A stretch of 64,000 nt of DNA, taken from Streptomyces sindenensis. GTDB taxonomy: Bacteria; Actinomycetota; Actinomycetes; Streptomycetales; Streptomycetaceae. The first letter of the stretch is position 1; every line of letters begins with the position of its first letter. The stretch covers positions 62,001 through 126,000 of the forward strand of contig NZ_BMSG01000002.1 of NCBI RefSeq assembly GCF_014649035.1, in the 5' to 3' direction. Under the pieces are notes generated by a model. That model ran no database searches and was not told the origin of the DNA. It saw only the letters and a program-made list of their open reading frames with translations. This document shows, piece after piece, positions 26,382 through 35,060 of the stretch. Position numbers and translations under genes: made by a program.

Positions 26382-27650
26382 GTGACCTCCCTCGACCTCG
26401 CCGGCTACCTCATAGCGGGCCTGATGACGGCCGTTGCCCTGTGGCGTATGCCCGCCGCCCTGTGGGGGGACGAGGAGGACCGCAGACGCCGGGCGCTGTG
26501 GGGCTGCTACGCCGGATTCGCCATCGCCCTGTGGACGAAGACCGAGGCCGTCCGCACCGGCCTCAACAACAGCGCCGTCACCGACCTCGCCGTCCTCATC
26601 AAGCACTACACCGCCACGGTGGCAATTCTGGCCATCCTCAGTTACATCGTGGCCATCTACGGCAGCTACCCCGAAGAGGGCGCGGCCCCCCGCCACGTAC
26701 GGTTCGCGCGGCTCGTCCAGCGGCTGGCGGCCAAGGCCTCCGTCGCCACGCTGATCCTGCTGACCGTCCTGTTCTTCACCGTGGTCGACCGCTCCGAGCC
26801 CTCGGACCGCTTCGTCTCCGACCACGCCGGGGAGTGGGGCGCCACGCTCTACATGAGCGTCTTCTACCTCTACCTCGGGGCCGCGTCCGCCGTGTGCGCC
26901 TTCCAGTGGGCGCTGGCCACCCTCGACTCCCGCCGCCGCCATCTGCGCGTCGGGCTCGGCATGATGACGTTCGCGATGTTCATCGGCGTCGGCTACACCG
27001 TCAGCCGCACGCTCTTCCTGTGGATCAGCGTCGTCGACGAGCCCACCGAGGCGTTCGCCCTGCGCTTCGACCGGATCACCGAGGCCGCGCAACTGGTGCT
27101 GTTCGCCTTCTTCGCCCTCGGCGCCTCCGTCCCGGCGTTCGCGGCCGGGGCGCGCCGGGCCAGGCTGTGGCGGGCCCAGGTCAAACTGCACGCCCTCTGG
27201 TTCGAGCTGATGGCCGCGTTCCCGGAGCAGCCGTTCGACCCGCCCGCCTCGCTGGCCCGCGAGCTGACCCGGTTCAACGTCCCGGCCGACCTGCGGGTGG
27301 ACCGCTGGGCCGCCGACATCGCGGACGCGGTGGAGAAGCTGCGCCACTACGCCCCCGAAGGGCTGCTCGCCACCGCCGAACAAACCGCCGCCGGGCCCCG
27401 GAGCCGCGAGGGCCTCGCCGACGCGTACTGGATCAGGGCCGCCCTCCTCGCGAAGGCCTCCGGCGCCCCGGCCGGCTCCGCCTCGCCGGTCGCCGCCCAG
27501 CAGGCCACGGACCAGGACGGCGAGGTGGCCCGGCTGGTCCGGGTGGCCGCCGCGTACCGCACGGTCGACGAGGACCGCGCCCGCGCGGTGCTCGCCGCCG
27601 CCACGGCCGGCCCGGCCGCACCGCCCCGGACGACGGAGAGGACCGCATGA
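26382..27650 (+). CDS. Multi-spanning membrane protein (MAB_1171c-like)
   Basis: About 422 aa. Seven TM helices occupy the first 260 residues. A soluble C-terminal part follows (RRARLWRAQVKLHALWFELMAAFPEQPFDPPASL...), which resembles the putative transporter family often found next to XRE and ImmA genes in streptomycetes. Function unproven; a sensor or exporter role is inferred from context only. GTG 26382 (upstream GAGGACG) is preferred over GTG 26307. It overlaps the next gene by 4 nt (ATGA). Confidence 0.7.
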   Translation: MTSLDLAGYLIAGLMTAVALWRMPAALWGDEEDRRRRALWGCYAGFAIALWTKTEAVRTGLNNSAVTDLAVLIKHYTATVAILAILSYIVAIYGSYPEEGAAPRHVRFARLVQRLAAKASVATLILLTVLFFTVVDRSEPSDRFVSDHAGEWGATLYMSVFYLYLGAASAVCAFQWALATLDSRRRHLRVGLGMMTFAMFIGVGYTVSRTLFLWISVVDEPTEAFALRFDRITEAAQLVLFAFFALGASVPAFAAGARRARLWRAQVKLHALWFELMAAFPEQPFDPPASLARELTRFNVPADLRVDRWAADIADAVEKLRHYAPEGLLATAEQTAAGPRSREGLADAYWIRAALLAKASGAPAGSASPVAAQQATDQDGEVARLVRVAAAYRTVDEDRARAVLAAATAGPAAPPRTTERTA

Positions 27651-28276
27651 GCACCACCGCCGACGACACCGCGGCCACGAACCCGGCCACGGCCGGCGCC
27701 ACCGGCACGGCATCGGTGGCCCGGACCGTCACCGACGCCCTCCAGCCGCGCAACGTCCTGCTGGCGGGCATGCTCGGCATCGGCCTCGCGGCGGCGGGCG
27801 GCCACTGGACCGGGCTGCTCTGGGGCTTCCTCGGGGCGCTCTGCGCCGGGCTGATCCCGGCGGGGTACATCGAGTGGGAGCGCGGGCGCGGCACCTGGGG
27901 CGACCGCCATGTGGTGGACCGCACGAAGCGGGCGCCGATCTTCTTCGTGATCCTGGGCTCGATCGGCGCCGGCTCGGTGGTGATGGTGCTGGGGAACGCG
28001 CCGACCGGGATCCTCGTCGCGATGCTCGCGCTGTGGGTGATGACGGTCGGCCTGCTGGCCGTCAACACGGTGTGGAAGATCTCGGTCGACTCGGCGGTGG
28101 CCTCGGCGGCCATCTCGCTCCTCGCCGTCGTGCACTCCCCGTGGTGGACCGCCGCGTACGCGCTGACCGCGGCGGTCTGCTGGTCCCGGGTCGCCCTCGG
28201 CTACCACACCGTCGCCCAGACCCTCGCGGGCGCGGGCCTGGGGGCGGCGACGACGGTGGCGTACGTGTTCGCCTGA
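27647..28276 (+). CDS. PAP2-like membrane protein
   Basis: 209-aa membrane protein with about six TM helices. The end of the chain, SLLAVVHSPWWTAAYALTAAVCWSRVALGYHTVAQTLAGAGLG, keeps the SR and GxHT...Q-GA core of phosphatidic-acid-phosphatase type 2 proteins, whereas the usual first KxxxxxxRP motif is weak (RTKRAPIFF). It may dephosphorylate an isoprenoid or lipid phosphate. It starts on the ATGA overlapping the preceding membrane-protein gene, so the two are co-translated. Confidence 0.72.
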   Translation: MSTTADDTAATNPATAGATGTASVARTVTDALQPRNVLLAGMLGIGLAAAGGHWTGLLWGFLGALCAGLIPAGYIEWERGRGTWGDRHVVDRTKRAPIFFVILGSIGAGSVVMVLGNAPTGILVAMLALWVMTVGLLAVNTVWKISVDSAVASAAISLLAVVHSPWWTAAYALTAAVCWSRVALGYHTVAQTLAGAGLGAATTVAYVFA

Positions 28277-28284
28277 GGGGTTGT

Positions 28285-29634
28285 TCAGCGTGCGGCGTTG
28301 CCGGTGAGCACGACGGGCCCCGCGATGGTGTTCGCGGTGCAGCCCGGCCCGCCGATCCGTACGGGGCCGGTGCTGCGGCTCACCACGACGGGCCCGCCGA
28401 CGCGCGAACCGCACAGGTGGACCTCCGTGGCCCGGTCGGCGTGGATCGGGCCGTCCACCGTGGAGCCGGTGACGACGAGGGCGGCCCCCGGGCGGACGAC
28501 GACGGGCCCGCGCTGGGCGGCCCGTTGCAGACAGGTGACGCCGCCCGTCACGACCAGGGGACCGTTGCGCGGCCCGGTGACCGTGGTGGTGCAGGCGGGC
28601 AGCGGCAGGACGCGGGCCTTGTAGTCGAGGGCCTGGGCGAGCTTGCCCGGCTTGGGGTCGCTCAGCGGCCTGCCCAGCTTGGCGAACTCGCCGCCCGTCT
28701 CCTTCTTGCCGCCGTTCCACTCGTCGATCCGGCCGAGCCGGGCGGCGGTCTTCCCGTCGTCGACGACCGCGTCGGGGGCGAGCGCGGCCATCGACTTCGA
28801 GGCACGCTTCACCAGGTCGAGGTACGGGCCCGGGGCGGTCAGGTCGTACGCGCCCGTGTCGTGCTCGCCGCGCAGCCACGCCCCCCAGGAGAACTCCAGG
28901 AACTCCGTCGCCCCGTCCGGGACTTCGTAACCGATGTTCCGGGTGAAGTAGACGAGGCTGCGGTACGGGTCGTCACGGAAGTGCGTGATGCCGAGCCGGT
29001 CCGGAAGCTGTTCCACACCGAGCGGCCGGTTGTTCTCGTCGCGCAGCCACACCTTCTTCTCGGCGGTCATCCGCTGCCAGAAGGCGGCGGGAGACAGGGC
29101 GCTGAGGTTGTCGGTGACGCGGAGCCGGATACGCGTTCGGGGCGAGCCGTCGGGGCCCTCCAGGAAGGACGTCAGCGTGTGGTGCCCGTCGGTGAGGTAC
29201 GGCTTCCCGCCGGGCCCGATCACGGCCGTCTTCATCTGCGCGATCGTCTCGGCGGTCTCCTGCCCGACCGGCACGGTGCAGGAGAAGCTCGACGGGTCGT
29301 CCAGCCGGGCGCCGGGGCCGGCCGAGGCCGCCTCCTCCTGGCCGTTGGTCTCGCACCAGTCGTCGAAGCGCTTGTTGACGTCGCCCGCCGCCTCGTCGCG
29401 GTCGCTGCCGTACCGGCCGAGCTTGTAGAAGACCTGGTCGAAGCCGAGTACCGCCTGGGTGGGGTGCAGTTCGCCGAGCGTGACGTCGATCAGGTCGCCC
29501 GGCTGCGCGCAGGTGCGGGGCAGCGGCCCGCCCCCGGCGCACGGATCGGCCGCCGCCGCTCCGGTGCCCGCCCCGGCCACGACCGTGCCCGCCGCCAGCA
29601 CCCCGGCCAGCAGCAGCGCCTGCGCTCTGTTCAT
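28285..29634 (-). CDS. Secreted ParB-like (ParBc_2) protein
   Basis: 449-aa exported protein. Signal peptide MNRAQALLLAGVLAAGTVVAGAGTGAAA. The mature part opens DVTLGELHPTQAVLGFDQVFYKLGRY and includes YLTDGHHTLTSFLEG, which together match the ParB/Srx-fold putative nuclease family PF08857. The last about 120 residues are a repetitive beta-rich segment with many GPVVV-type strands, perhaps a small beta-helix. An exported ParB-fold enzyme is unexpected; substrate unknown. ATG 29634 chosen for the signal peptide. Confidence 0.75.
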   Translation of the reverse strand: MNRAQALLLAGVLAAGTVVAGAGTGAAAADPCAGGGPLPRTCAQPGDLIDVTLGELHPTQAVLGFDQVFYKLGRYGSDRDEAAGDVNKRFDDWCETNGQEEAASAGPGARLDDPSSFSCTVPVGQETAETIAQMKTAVIGPGGKPYLTDGHHTLTSFLEGPDGSPRTRIRLRVTDNLSALSPAAFWQRMTAEKKVWLRDENNRPLGVEQLPDRLGITHFRDDPYRSLVYFTRNIGYEVPDGATEFLEFSWGAWLRGEHDTGAYDLTAPGPYLDLVKRASKSMAALAPDAVVDDGKTAARLGRIDEWNGGKKETGGEFAKLGRPLSDPKPGKLAQALDYKARVLPLPACTTTVTGPRNGPLVVTGGVTCLQRAAQRGPVVVRPGAALVVTGSTVDGPIHADRATEVHLCGSRVGGPVVVSRSTGPVRIGGPGCTANTIAGPVVLTGNAAR

Positions 29635-29851
29635 GAACGTCCCCTCCCGCGACATGGTCTTCCGCGGGGACCATCGCAAGGCCCGGCGACCCCCGTACGG
29701 ACGTGAGGTGAACGCGGGACGGCGCCGGAGTGCCGCGCCGGGACCTCCCGTGTCGGGCGCCCCCGTTTGCGGGGGTGGCGGGCACCCGGTTACGTGGACG
29801 GGGAGGGCGCGCCCGCGAACGGACGGGCCCCACCGGCTGGAGGTGTCCCCG

Positions 29852-30100
29852 ATGGCGAAGAACCGTTCCGCGAGGCCCGCCAAGGGCCTGCGCGGCAGCA
29901 AGGCCGGGCTCGTCCTGAGCCTGGGCAGCAGCGCGCTCGCGGTCATCAGGGCGTCCAAGCAGGTCCGCCGGGCCAAGGGCACGCACGACAAGCTCAACAC
30001 CGCCGACGCGGTGGCGGGGGTGCTGCCGCTGATCACCTCGGCCGCCCTCGTCCTGCGGCAGCTGCGCGGCCGGAAGCGGGAGACCCCGGAGGCCGCCTGA
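29852..30100 (+). CDS. Small basic protein, unknown function
   Basis: 82-aa protein, strongly basic at both ends, with a hydrophobic central segment (GLVLSLGSSALAVI) and a second one (GVLPLITSAALVL). It may be membrane-associated. The ATG follows GGAGG at a 9-nt distance. No family is recognised. It stands alone between divergent and co-directional genes. Confidence 0.6.
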   Translation: MAKNRSARPAKGLRGSKAGLVLSLGSSALAVIRASKQVRRAKGTHDKLNTADAVAGVLPLITSAALVLRQLRGRKRETPEAA

Positions 30101-30190
30101 GCGGGCCCCTCCTCGGCAGCCCGCCCGAAAGGCCGGAAATCACCCTGCTCCCGGCCACTGAACGGTGCCCGGCCGGGGTACGAAGGTGCC

Positions 30191-31042
30191 GTGCCGAACC
30201 CATTCGAGATCACCGTCGCCCGCGCCGAGGACATCGTGACGCTGGGCGCGTGGGCCCACGAGGAGGGCTGGAACCCCGGCCTGCACGACGGCGGGGTGTT
30301 CTTCGCGACCGACCCCGGCGGCTTCCTGTTCGGCCGGCTCGACGGCGAGCCGGTCACCTGCGTCTCCGTCGTCCGCCACGGCAGCGCCTACGGCTTCCTC
30401 GGCTTCTATCTGACCCGCCCCCACCTGCGCGGACAGGGATACGGGCTGCGGACCTGGCAGGCCGGCACGGCGCGCCTCGCCGGCCGCACGGTCGGCCTCG
30501 ACGGGGTGCCCGCCCAGCAGGACAACTACCGCCGCTCCGGCTTCCGCACCTGCTGGAGCAACGCCCGGTACGAGGGCACGCCCCCGCCGGACGTCGCGCC
30601 GCCGCCGGGCACCACCCTGATCGACGCCCGGAGCGTGCCGTTCGACCTGCTCGCCTCCTACGACCGGCGGTACTTCCCGGCCGCCCGTGACACCTTTCTG
30701 GCCGCCTGGATCACCGCCCCCGGCCGCACCGCCCTCGCGGCGGTCCGGGACGGGGAGCTCCAGGGCCTCGGGGTGCTGCGGGCCTGCCGTGCGGCCTCCC
30801 GGATCGGCCCGCTGTACGCCGCCTCCCCGGCCGTGGCGGCGTCCCTGGTCAGCGCGCTGGCGGCGACCGCACCGGACACCGCCGTCGCCATCGACGTACC
30901 CGACGTCAACCCGGCGGCGGTACGGCTGGCCGGGGAGCTGGGCCTGACCCCGTCGTTCGACACGGCGCGCATGTACAGCGGCCCGGAACCGGCCGTCGAC
31001 CGGACGGGCCTGTACGGCATCACCAGCCTGGAACTGGGCTGA
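30191..31042 (+). CDS. GNAT-family N-acetyltransferase
   Basis: 283-aa protein with an N-terminal GNAT domain (residues 5-120; acetyl-CoA loop RGQGYGLRTWQAG) and a C-terminal GNAT-like domain of the Acetyltransf_18 kind (about 145-280). Substrate unknown. GTG start; a weak TACGAA box lies 6 nt upstream, so leaderless translation is possible but not certain. Confidence 0.85.
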   Translation: MPNPFEITVARAEDIVTLGAWAHEEGWNPGLHDGGVFFATDPGGFLFGRLDGEPVTCVSVVRHGSAYGFLGFYLTRPHLRGQGYGLRTWQAGTARLAGRTVGLDGVPAQQDNYRRSGFRTCWSNARYEGTPPPDVAPPPGTTLIDARSVPFDLLASYDRRYFPAARDTFLAAWITAPGRTALAAVRDGELQGLGVLRACRAASRIGPLYAASPAVAASLVSALAATAPDTAVAIDVPDVNPAAVRLAGELGLTPSFDTARMYSGPEPAVDRTGLYGITSLELG

Positions 31043-31081
31043 AGCCGGGGCCCGGGGCAGGGGAGAGGGAAACGGCGGCCG

Positions 31082-32818
31082 TCACTCCGCCGGTGTCGGC
31101 CGCACCACCGGCGGCCCCTCGCGGACCCGGGACGCGAGGACGGCGATGTCGTCCTCCGCGTCCTCGCCGAACCGGTCCAGAACCTGGTCCAGCAGGTCCT
31201 CCAGGCGTCCGCCCGGCGGCATGGTCAGCGACGCGAGCCGCTGCACGGAGACGTCGATGTCCTCGCCCCGCCGCTCCACCAGACCGTCGGTGTACATGAA
31301 CAGCACCGTCCCGGGCCCGCAGGGGACGGAGGCCGTCCGGTACCCGCCGAACCCGGTGCCGAGCGGCGGCCCCACCGGCACCGGCACCACCCGGGCCGCG
31401 GCGCCCGGGTCGATGAAGACCGGGGGCAGATGGCCCGCGCTGGCCACCTCGCACACCCCGCCGAATCGGTCGACGACGGCGAGCAGACAGGTCGCCGCCC
31501 GGTCCAGGCCGGACCGCTCCACCATGGTGTCGAGCTGCTCCAGGATCCGGTGCGGCGGCAGGTCCTCCTGCGCCAGCAGCCGCAGCAGCGAGCGGTACTG
31601 ACTCATCGCGACGGCCGCCTCCACGCCGTGCCCCATCACGTCGCCCATCGCCTTGAGGTGCCGGCCGTCCTTCAGCGGTACGACGTCGAACCAGTCCCCG
31701 CCGACCAGGACGCCCTCGTCGGCGGGGCGGTAGCGGGTGGCGATCTCGACGTGCGGGCGCGGCCCCCAGGGCTCGGAGAGCAGGGAGCGCTGGAGTTCGC
31801 GGGCGATGCTGTGCTCGTGGTCGTAGCGGCGCGCGTGGTCGAGGTCGATGGCCGCCCGGAAGGCGAGCTCGCGGGCGACGGCCACGTCCTGGTCGCCGAA
31901 GGCGGGGGAGCCCTCCGTCCGGACCAGGCTGAGCGTGCCGAGCGGCCGGCTCCGGGCGGTGAGCGGGACGACGAGCGCATGGCGCAGTCCGAGCGACCGG
32001 GAGGCGGCGATCCGGTCGGCGGTGCGGGCGCTGCGTCCGCGCCGGTCGTTCTCCCAGTCGTCGATGACCGGCTCGTTCCGCGTCAGGCAGCGGGTCACCG
32101 CCGAGTCCGCGGCGAAGTCGATGTACTCGCCGGGGTGGCCGAACCGCTGCACCTGCGCGTCGAGTTCGCCGTGGCCCCGCAGCGCGGCCCGCCGCAGTCG
32201 TGCGACATCGGGGGCCGGACGGCGTACGGCGTGCCCCACCTCGGCCGGGAACACGTCGACCACCGCGACGTCGGCGAAGTCGGGCACCACGAAGTCGGCC
32301 AGCTCCCGGCAGGTGGTGTCCATGTCGAGCGTGGTGCCGATCCGGAGGGCGGCGGTGGAGAGCAGGGCGACATGGCCGCGGGCCTGCTTCAGCTCCTCCC
32401 GCTGCCGGGCGATGTCGGTGATCTCGACGATGATCGCCATCAGCCCGCAGCCCTCCTCCTCCGCGTCGAGCCGGTGGTAGGTGGCCCGCCAGAGCTGCTG
32501 CTCCTCCTCGGTCGGGGCCCAGGTCCGCCCGCTGACCGTCACCTCCCGGGGCGTGCCGTCGGTCAGCACGTCGCGCAGGGCGGCGGCCTGGCCGTGCAGC
32601 CCGGGCAGCACCTGGGAGAAGGTCCGCCCGATGTGGGCGGCGGCAGAGAGTCCGTTGAGCCGTTCGAGGGCGGGGTTGACGTAGGTGTAGCGGAGTTCGT
32701 GGTCGAGCACCGCGACGGCGGCGGGATGGCCGTCGAACAGGGCCGCGACCGTCTTCGGGTCGAAGAACGAGGGCATGCCGTCGTCGCACGTCTCGGCCTG
32801 CAAGAGCATGCCTCCCAC
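31082..32818 (-). CDS. PAS-GAF-SpoIIE (PP2C) serine phosphatase
   Basis: 578-aa cytoplasmic phosphatase. Order: PAS domain (about residues 28-140, VAVLDHELRYTYVNPALERLNG), GAF domain (about 155-345) and C-terminal SpoIIE/PP2C catalytic domain (about 370-565). Metal ligands are in VGGDWFDVV, GDVMGHGVEAA and EDDIAVLASR. Such proteins dephosphorylate anti-sigma-factor antagonists, and the window carries SigB-type sigma factors (sigF, sigN), though no direct link is shown. No RsbW-like kinase domain is fused. Start is uncertain: GTG 32818 or ATG 32809. Confidence 0.88.
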   Translation of the reverse strand: MGGMLLQAETCDDGMPSFFDPKTVAALFDGHPAAVAVLDHELRYTYVNPALERLNGLSAAAHIGRTFSQVLPGLHGQAAALRDVLTDGTPREVTVSGRTWAPTEEEQQLWRATYHRLDAEEEGCGLMAIIVEITDIARQREELKQARGHVALLSTAALRIGTTLDMDTTCRELADFVVPDFADVAVVDVFPAEVGHAVRRPAPDVARLRRAALRGHGELDAQVQRFGHPGEYIDFAADSAVTRCLTRNEPVIDDWENDRRGRSARTADRIAASRSLGLRHALVVPLTARSRPLGTLSLVRTEGSPAFGDQDVAVARELAFRAAIDLDHARRYDHEHSIARELQRSLLSEPWGPRPHVEIATRYRPADEGVLVGGDWFDVVPLKDGRHLKAMGDVMGHGVEAAVAMSQYRSLLRLLAQEDLPPHRILEQLDTMVERSGLDRAATCLLAVVDRFGGVCEVASAGHLPPVFIDPGAAARVVPVPVGPPLGTGFGGYRTASVPCGPGTVLFMYTDGLVERRGEDIDVSVQRLASLTMPPGGRLEDLLDQVLDRFGEDAEDDIAVLASRVREGPPVVRPTPAE

Positions 32819-32899
32819 CGCTCGTCGGCTCCCGGGCCTCCATCGTCGGGTGCGCCTTCCCGTACCGCATCCGCAGGACGGCGGGCGGGTCCCTCCGGG

Positions 32900-33649
32900 T
32901 CAGTACGCCCGGGAGCGCGTCCGGGCCCGGAACCGCCCGGGATCCGGCCCCGGACCGGGGCCCAGATCGAGGTCCAGATCGAGGGTGCCCTCGGTGGCCC
33001 CGGCGGTGGGCGGCAGGGCGAGGGCCGCACCGACCGGGCCCGGCAGACTGCCGGAACCCAGCAGCCCGATGACCAGCCCGGTGGCGAGCCGGTGCCAGGC
33101 AGGGGCCCGGCGGAGCATGGCGTGGTCGCCGCCCCGGACGGTGACCATGCACGTACGGGCTCCGGCGCGACGGGCCCGGGCGGTGAGGGACCGGGTGGCC
33201 CGGGGACTGGTCAGCCGGTCCCGGTCGCTGTGCACGAGGACGACGTCACGGCCCGCGAGCTGGGCGACCGGGTCCTCCGCCGGGCACCAGGGGGCGAGCC
33301 CGACGACGGCCCGCACGAGGGGGTGCCCGGCGGCGCGGAGGGCGGCGCGCGCCCCCATGGAGTGGCCCAGGAGCACCACCGGCAGGTCGTCGCCCGCTTC
33401 CTCCCGCAGCGCGTCGAGGGCGGTCACGGCGTCGTGGTGCGGGTCCGCGCGGTCGCCGTTCCAGCCCCGGTGGGCGTACCGCACCGGCGTCACGAGCACG
33501 TTCCCTCCGGCGGCCCGGCCGACGGCCCGGACGAAGGGGCGCATCCGGGTGCCGGGCAGATTGAGGAGCCCCGGCGGCGGAGGCTCCGTACCGGTCTCGC
33601 GCCCTCCGTGCAGCACGAGAACCGCTGCCGACGGCGATCGCTGGGCCAC
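32900..33649 (-). CDS. Alpha/beta hydrolase family protein
   Basis: 249-aa serine hydrolase. The nucleophile elbow is GHSMGARAALRA, the acid is likely Asp in LVHSDRDRLTSP, and the base is His in RGGDHAMLRR. HGG near residue 14 is the oxyanion loop. The C-terminal 50 residues are Gly/Pro/Arg-rich. GTG start follows GGAGG. No signal peptide. It overlaps no neighbour and has no clear operon partner; dienelactone hydrolase- or lysophospholipase-like activity is possible. Confidence 0.8.
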   Translation of the reverse strand: MAQRSPSAAVLVLHGGRETGTEPPPPGLLNLPGTRMRPFVRAVGRAAGGNVLVTPVRYAHRGWNGDRADPHHDAVTALDALREEAGDDLPVVLLGHSMGARAALRAAGHPLVRAVVGLAPWCPAEDPVAQLAGRDVVLVHSDRDRLTSPRATRSLTARARRAGARTCMVTVRGGDHAMLRRAPAWHRLATGLVIGLLGSGSLPGPVGAALALPPTAGATEGTLDLDLDLGPGPGPDPGRFRARTRSRAY

Positions 33650-33813
33650 GCGTACCTCCAGGTCCGGGTGCGGGGCGCGGTGCGGCCCCTCTCCCCGTAT
33701 TCGGCGCCGCGGCCGCTCCGGATGGGTGAAGTGCCGTCCACTGTACGGTCACGGCCACGGAACCATCCGCGCCGTCCGCGGCATCCCCCTCTACGACACC
33801 GAAGGAGCCCACC

Positions 33814-34304
33814 ATGGCATCAGGACCTCAACTCGGCAGCTTGGCACGGACTTCAGCCTCCCCGGCGGAGCCCTGTCCGCCTCGGGCGACACCTTCGAAC
33901 GCTCCGGCTACCGGCTGTCGTCCGCCCGCGGCCGGTCCGTGGTCCTGGCGTTCTATCCGGGGGACAACACCACGGTCTGCACGAAGCAGCTGTGCTCGTA
34001 CTCCTCGGGCATGGAGGCCTTCGAGGGCCTGGACGCCGACGTCTGGGGAATCAGTCCACAGGGTGTGGACAGCCACGAGTCGTTCGCGCGGGCCTTCGGC
34101 CTGCGGATGCCGCTGCTGGCCGACGAGGGCCGGGAGATCGCCAAGGCGTACGGGGTCTCCGCCCCGGGCATCGGAGTGCGACGGGCGGTCTTCCTCGTCG
34201 GCCCGGACGGGGTCCTGCGCTGGAAGCACGTGGCGTTGCTCGGGGCGACCTTCCAGTCACTCGACACCCTCACGAACCGTCTGTCCGGCATCAAAGGCGC
34301 ATAA
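33814..34304 (+). pseudogene. Peroxiredoxin (Bcp/AhpC-TSA type) with frameshift near its start
   Basis: From about 33850 to the stop the reading frame encodes a thioredoxin-fold peroxiredoxin: FYPGDNTTVCTKQLCSYSSG holds the peroxidatic Cys and a second Cys five residues on, as in Bcp-type enzymes. No ATG or GTG exists in this frame near the front. The only good start, ATG 33814 behind GAAGGAG, is in another frame and reads MASGPQLGSLA then leaves the family. Adding one C after GCAC at 33847 restores ...GSLAPDFSLPGG, the standard N-terminal peroxiredoxin motif. Either a true frameshift mutation or a one-base sequence error. Confidence 0.8.
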
Positions 34305-34409
34305 AGATTGCCGGATCCCGGCAGTGACCGATCCCAGGCGTGTATGGGATCATCCAGCCAGATCGACGGAAAACACTCGGGGGAAGTCGACGAACAGGGG
34401 AGTGATCGC

Positions 34410-34919
34410 GTGACCTTCTTTCTCGGTCTCGGCATTGCGGGGATCGTGTTGCTCGCGCTCTCCCTGATCTTCGGCGGGGTCCTCGAAGGCCTCTTCGACG
34501 GTGTGGTGGACGGCCTCTTCGACGGGCTGCTCTCGCTCCCGGTGATCGCCGGATTCATCTCGATGCTCGGCTTCGGCGGAGCGATCGTGCTCGGCTCGAC
34601 CGGCGCGGGAACGTTCGTGGCCACCGTCGTCGGCGTCGGTGCCGGCCTGGTGGCGGGCTGGCTGACCTGGAAACTCAGCAAGGCCCTGATGCGCGACCAG
34701 ACGCACGCCACGCCGCGCGACTCCGACCTGGTCGGCACCTCGGGTTCCGTGGTCACGGCCATTCCGGCCGGGGGTTACGGCGAGGTGCTGCTGCGGCTGG
34801 GCGACCAGCCCGTGAAGTACGCGGCCAAGTCGGCGACGCCCGTGGCGCGCGGGACCGAGATCTGGGTGGAAGAGGCGCTGTCGACCACATCGGTCGCGGT
34901 ACGCCCCGTGGAGCGCTGA
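34410..34919 (+). CDS. NfeD-like membrane protein
   Basis: 169-aa protein with two to three N-terminal TM helices (FFLGLGIAGIVLLALSLIFGG...; GFGGAIVLGSTGAGTFVATVVGVGAGLVAGWLTWKL) and a C-terminal OB-fold (GTSGSVVTAIPAGGYGEVLLRLGDQPVKYAAKSATPVARGTEIWVEEA), the make-up of truncated NfeD proteins. NfeD is the usual partner of flotillin, which is encoded 141 bp downstream. GTG 34410 follows GGGGAG. It likely assists flotillin assembly in membrane microdomains. Confidence 0.88.
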   Translation: MTFFLGLGIAGIVLLALSLIFGGVLEGLFDGVVDGLFDGLLSLPVIAGFISMLGFGGAIVLGSTGAGTFVATVVGVGAGLVAGWLTWKLSKALMRDQTHATPRDSDLVGTSGSVVTAIPAGGYGEVLLRLGDQPVKYAAKSATPVARGTEIWVEEALSTTSVAVRPVER

Positions 34920-35060
34920 CCACGCTCCACAGGCAGACCCGCCCCACCCGCCCGACCGTCCGACGCGGGCTCCACCGCACCCCACCGCGATCAACTCCAC
35001 AGCACGGCCCGCTCCACAACGATCTGCCGTCCCCCAAGGGAGGCAGGGGGGACAAACCTC

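Noticed and set aside
31430-34327. 965-codon plus-strand frame
   Set aside because: Shadow of the SpoIIE phosphatase and hydrolase genes on the other strand.
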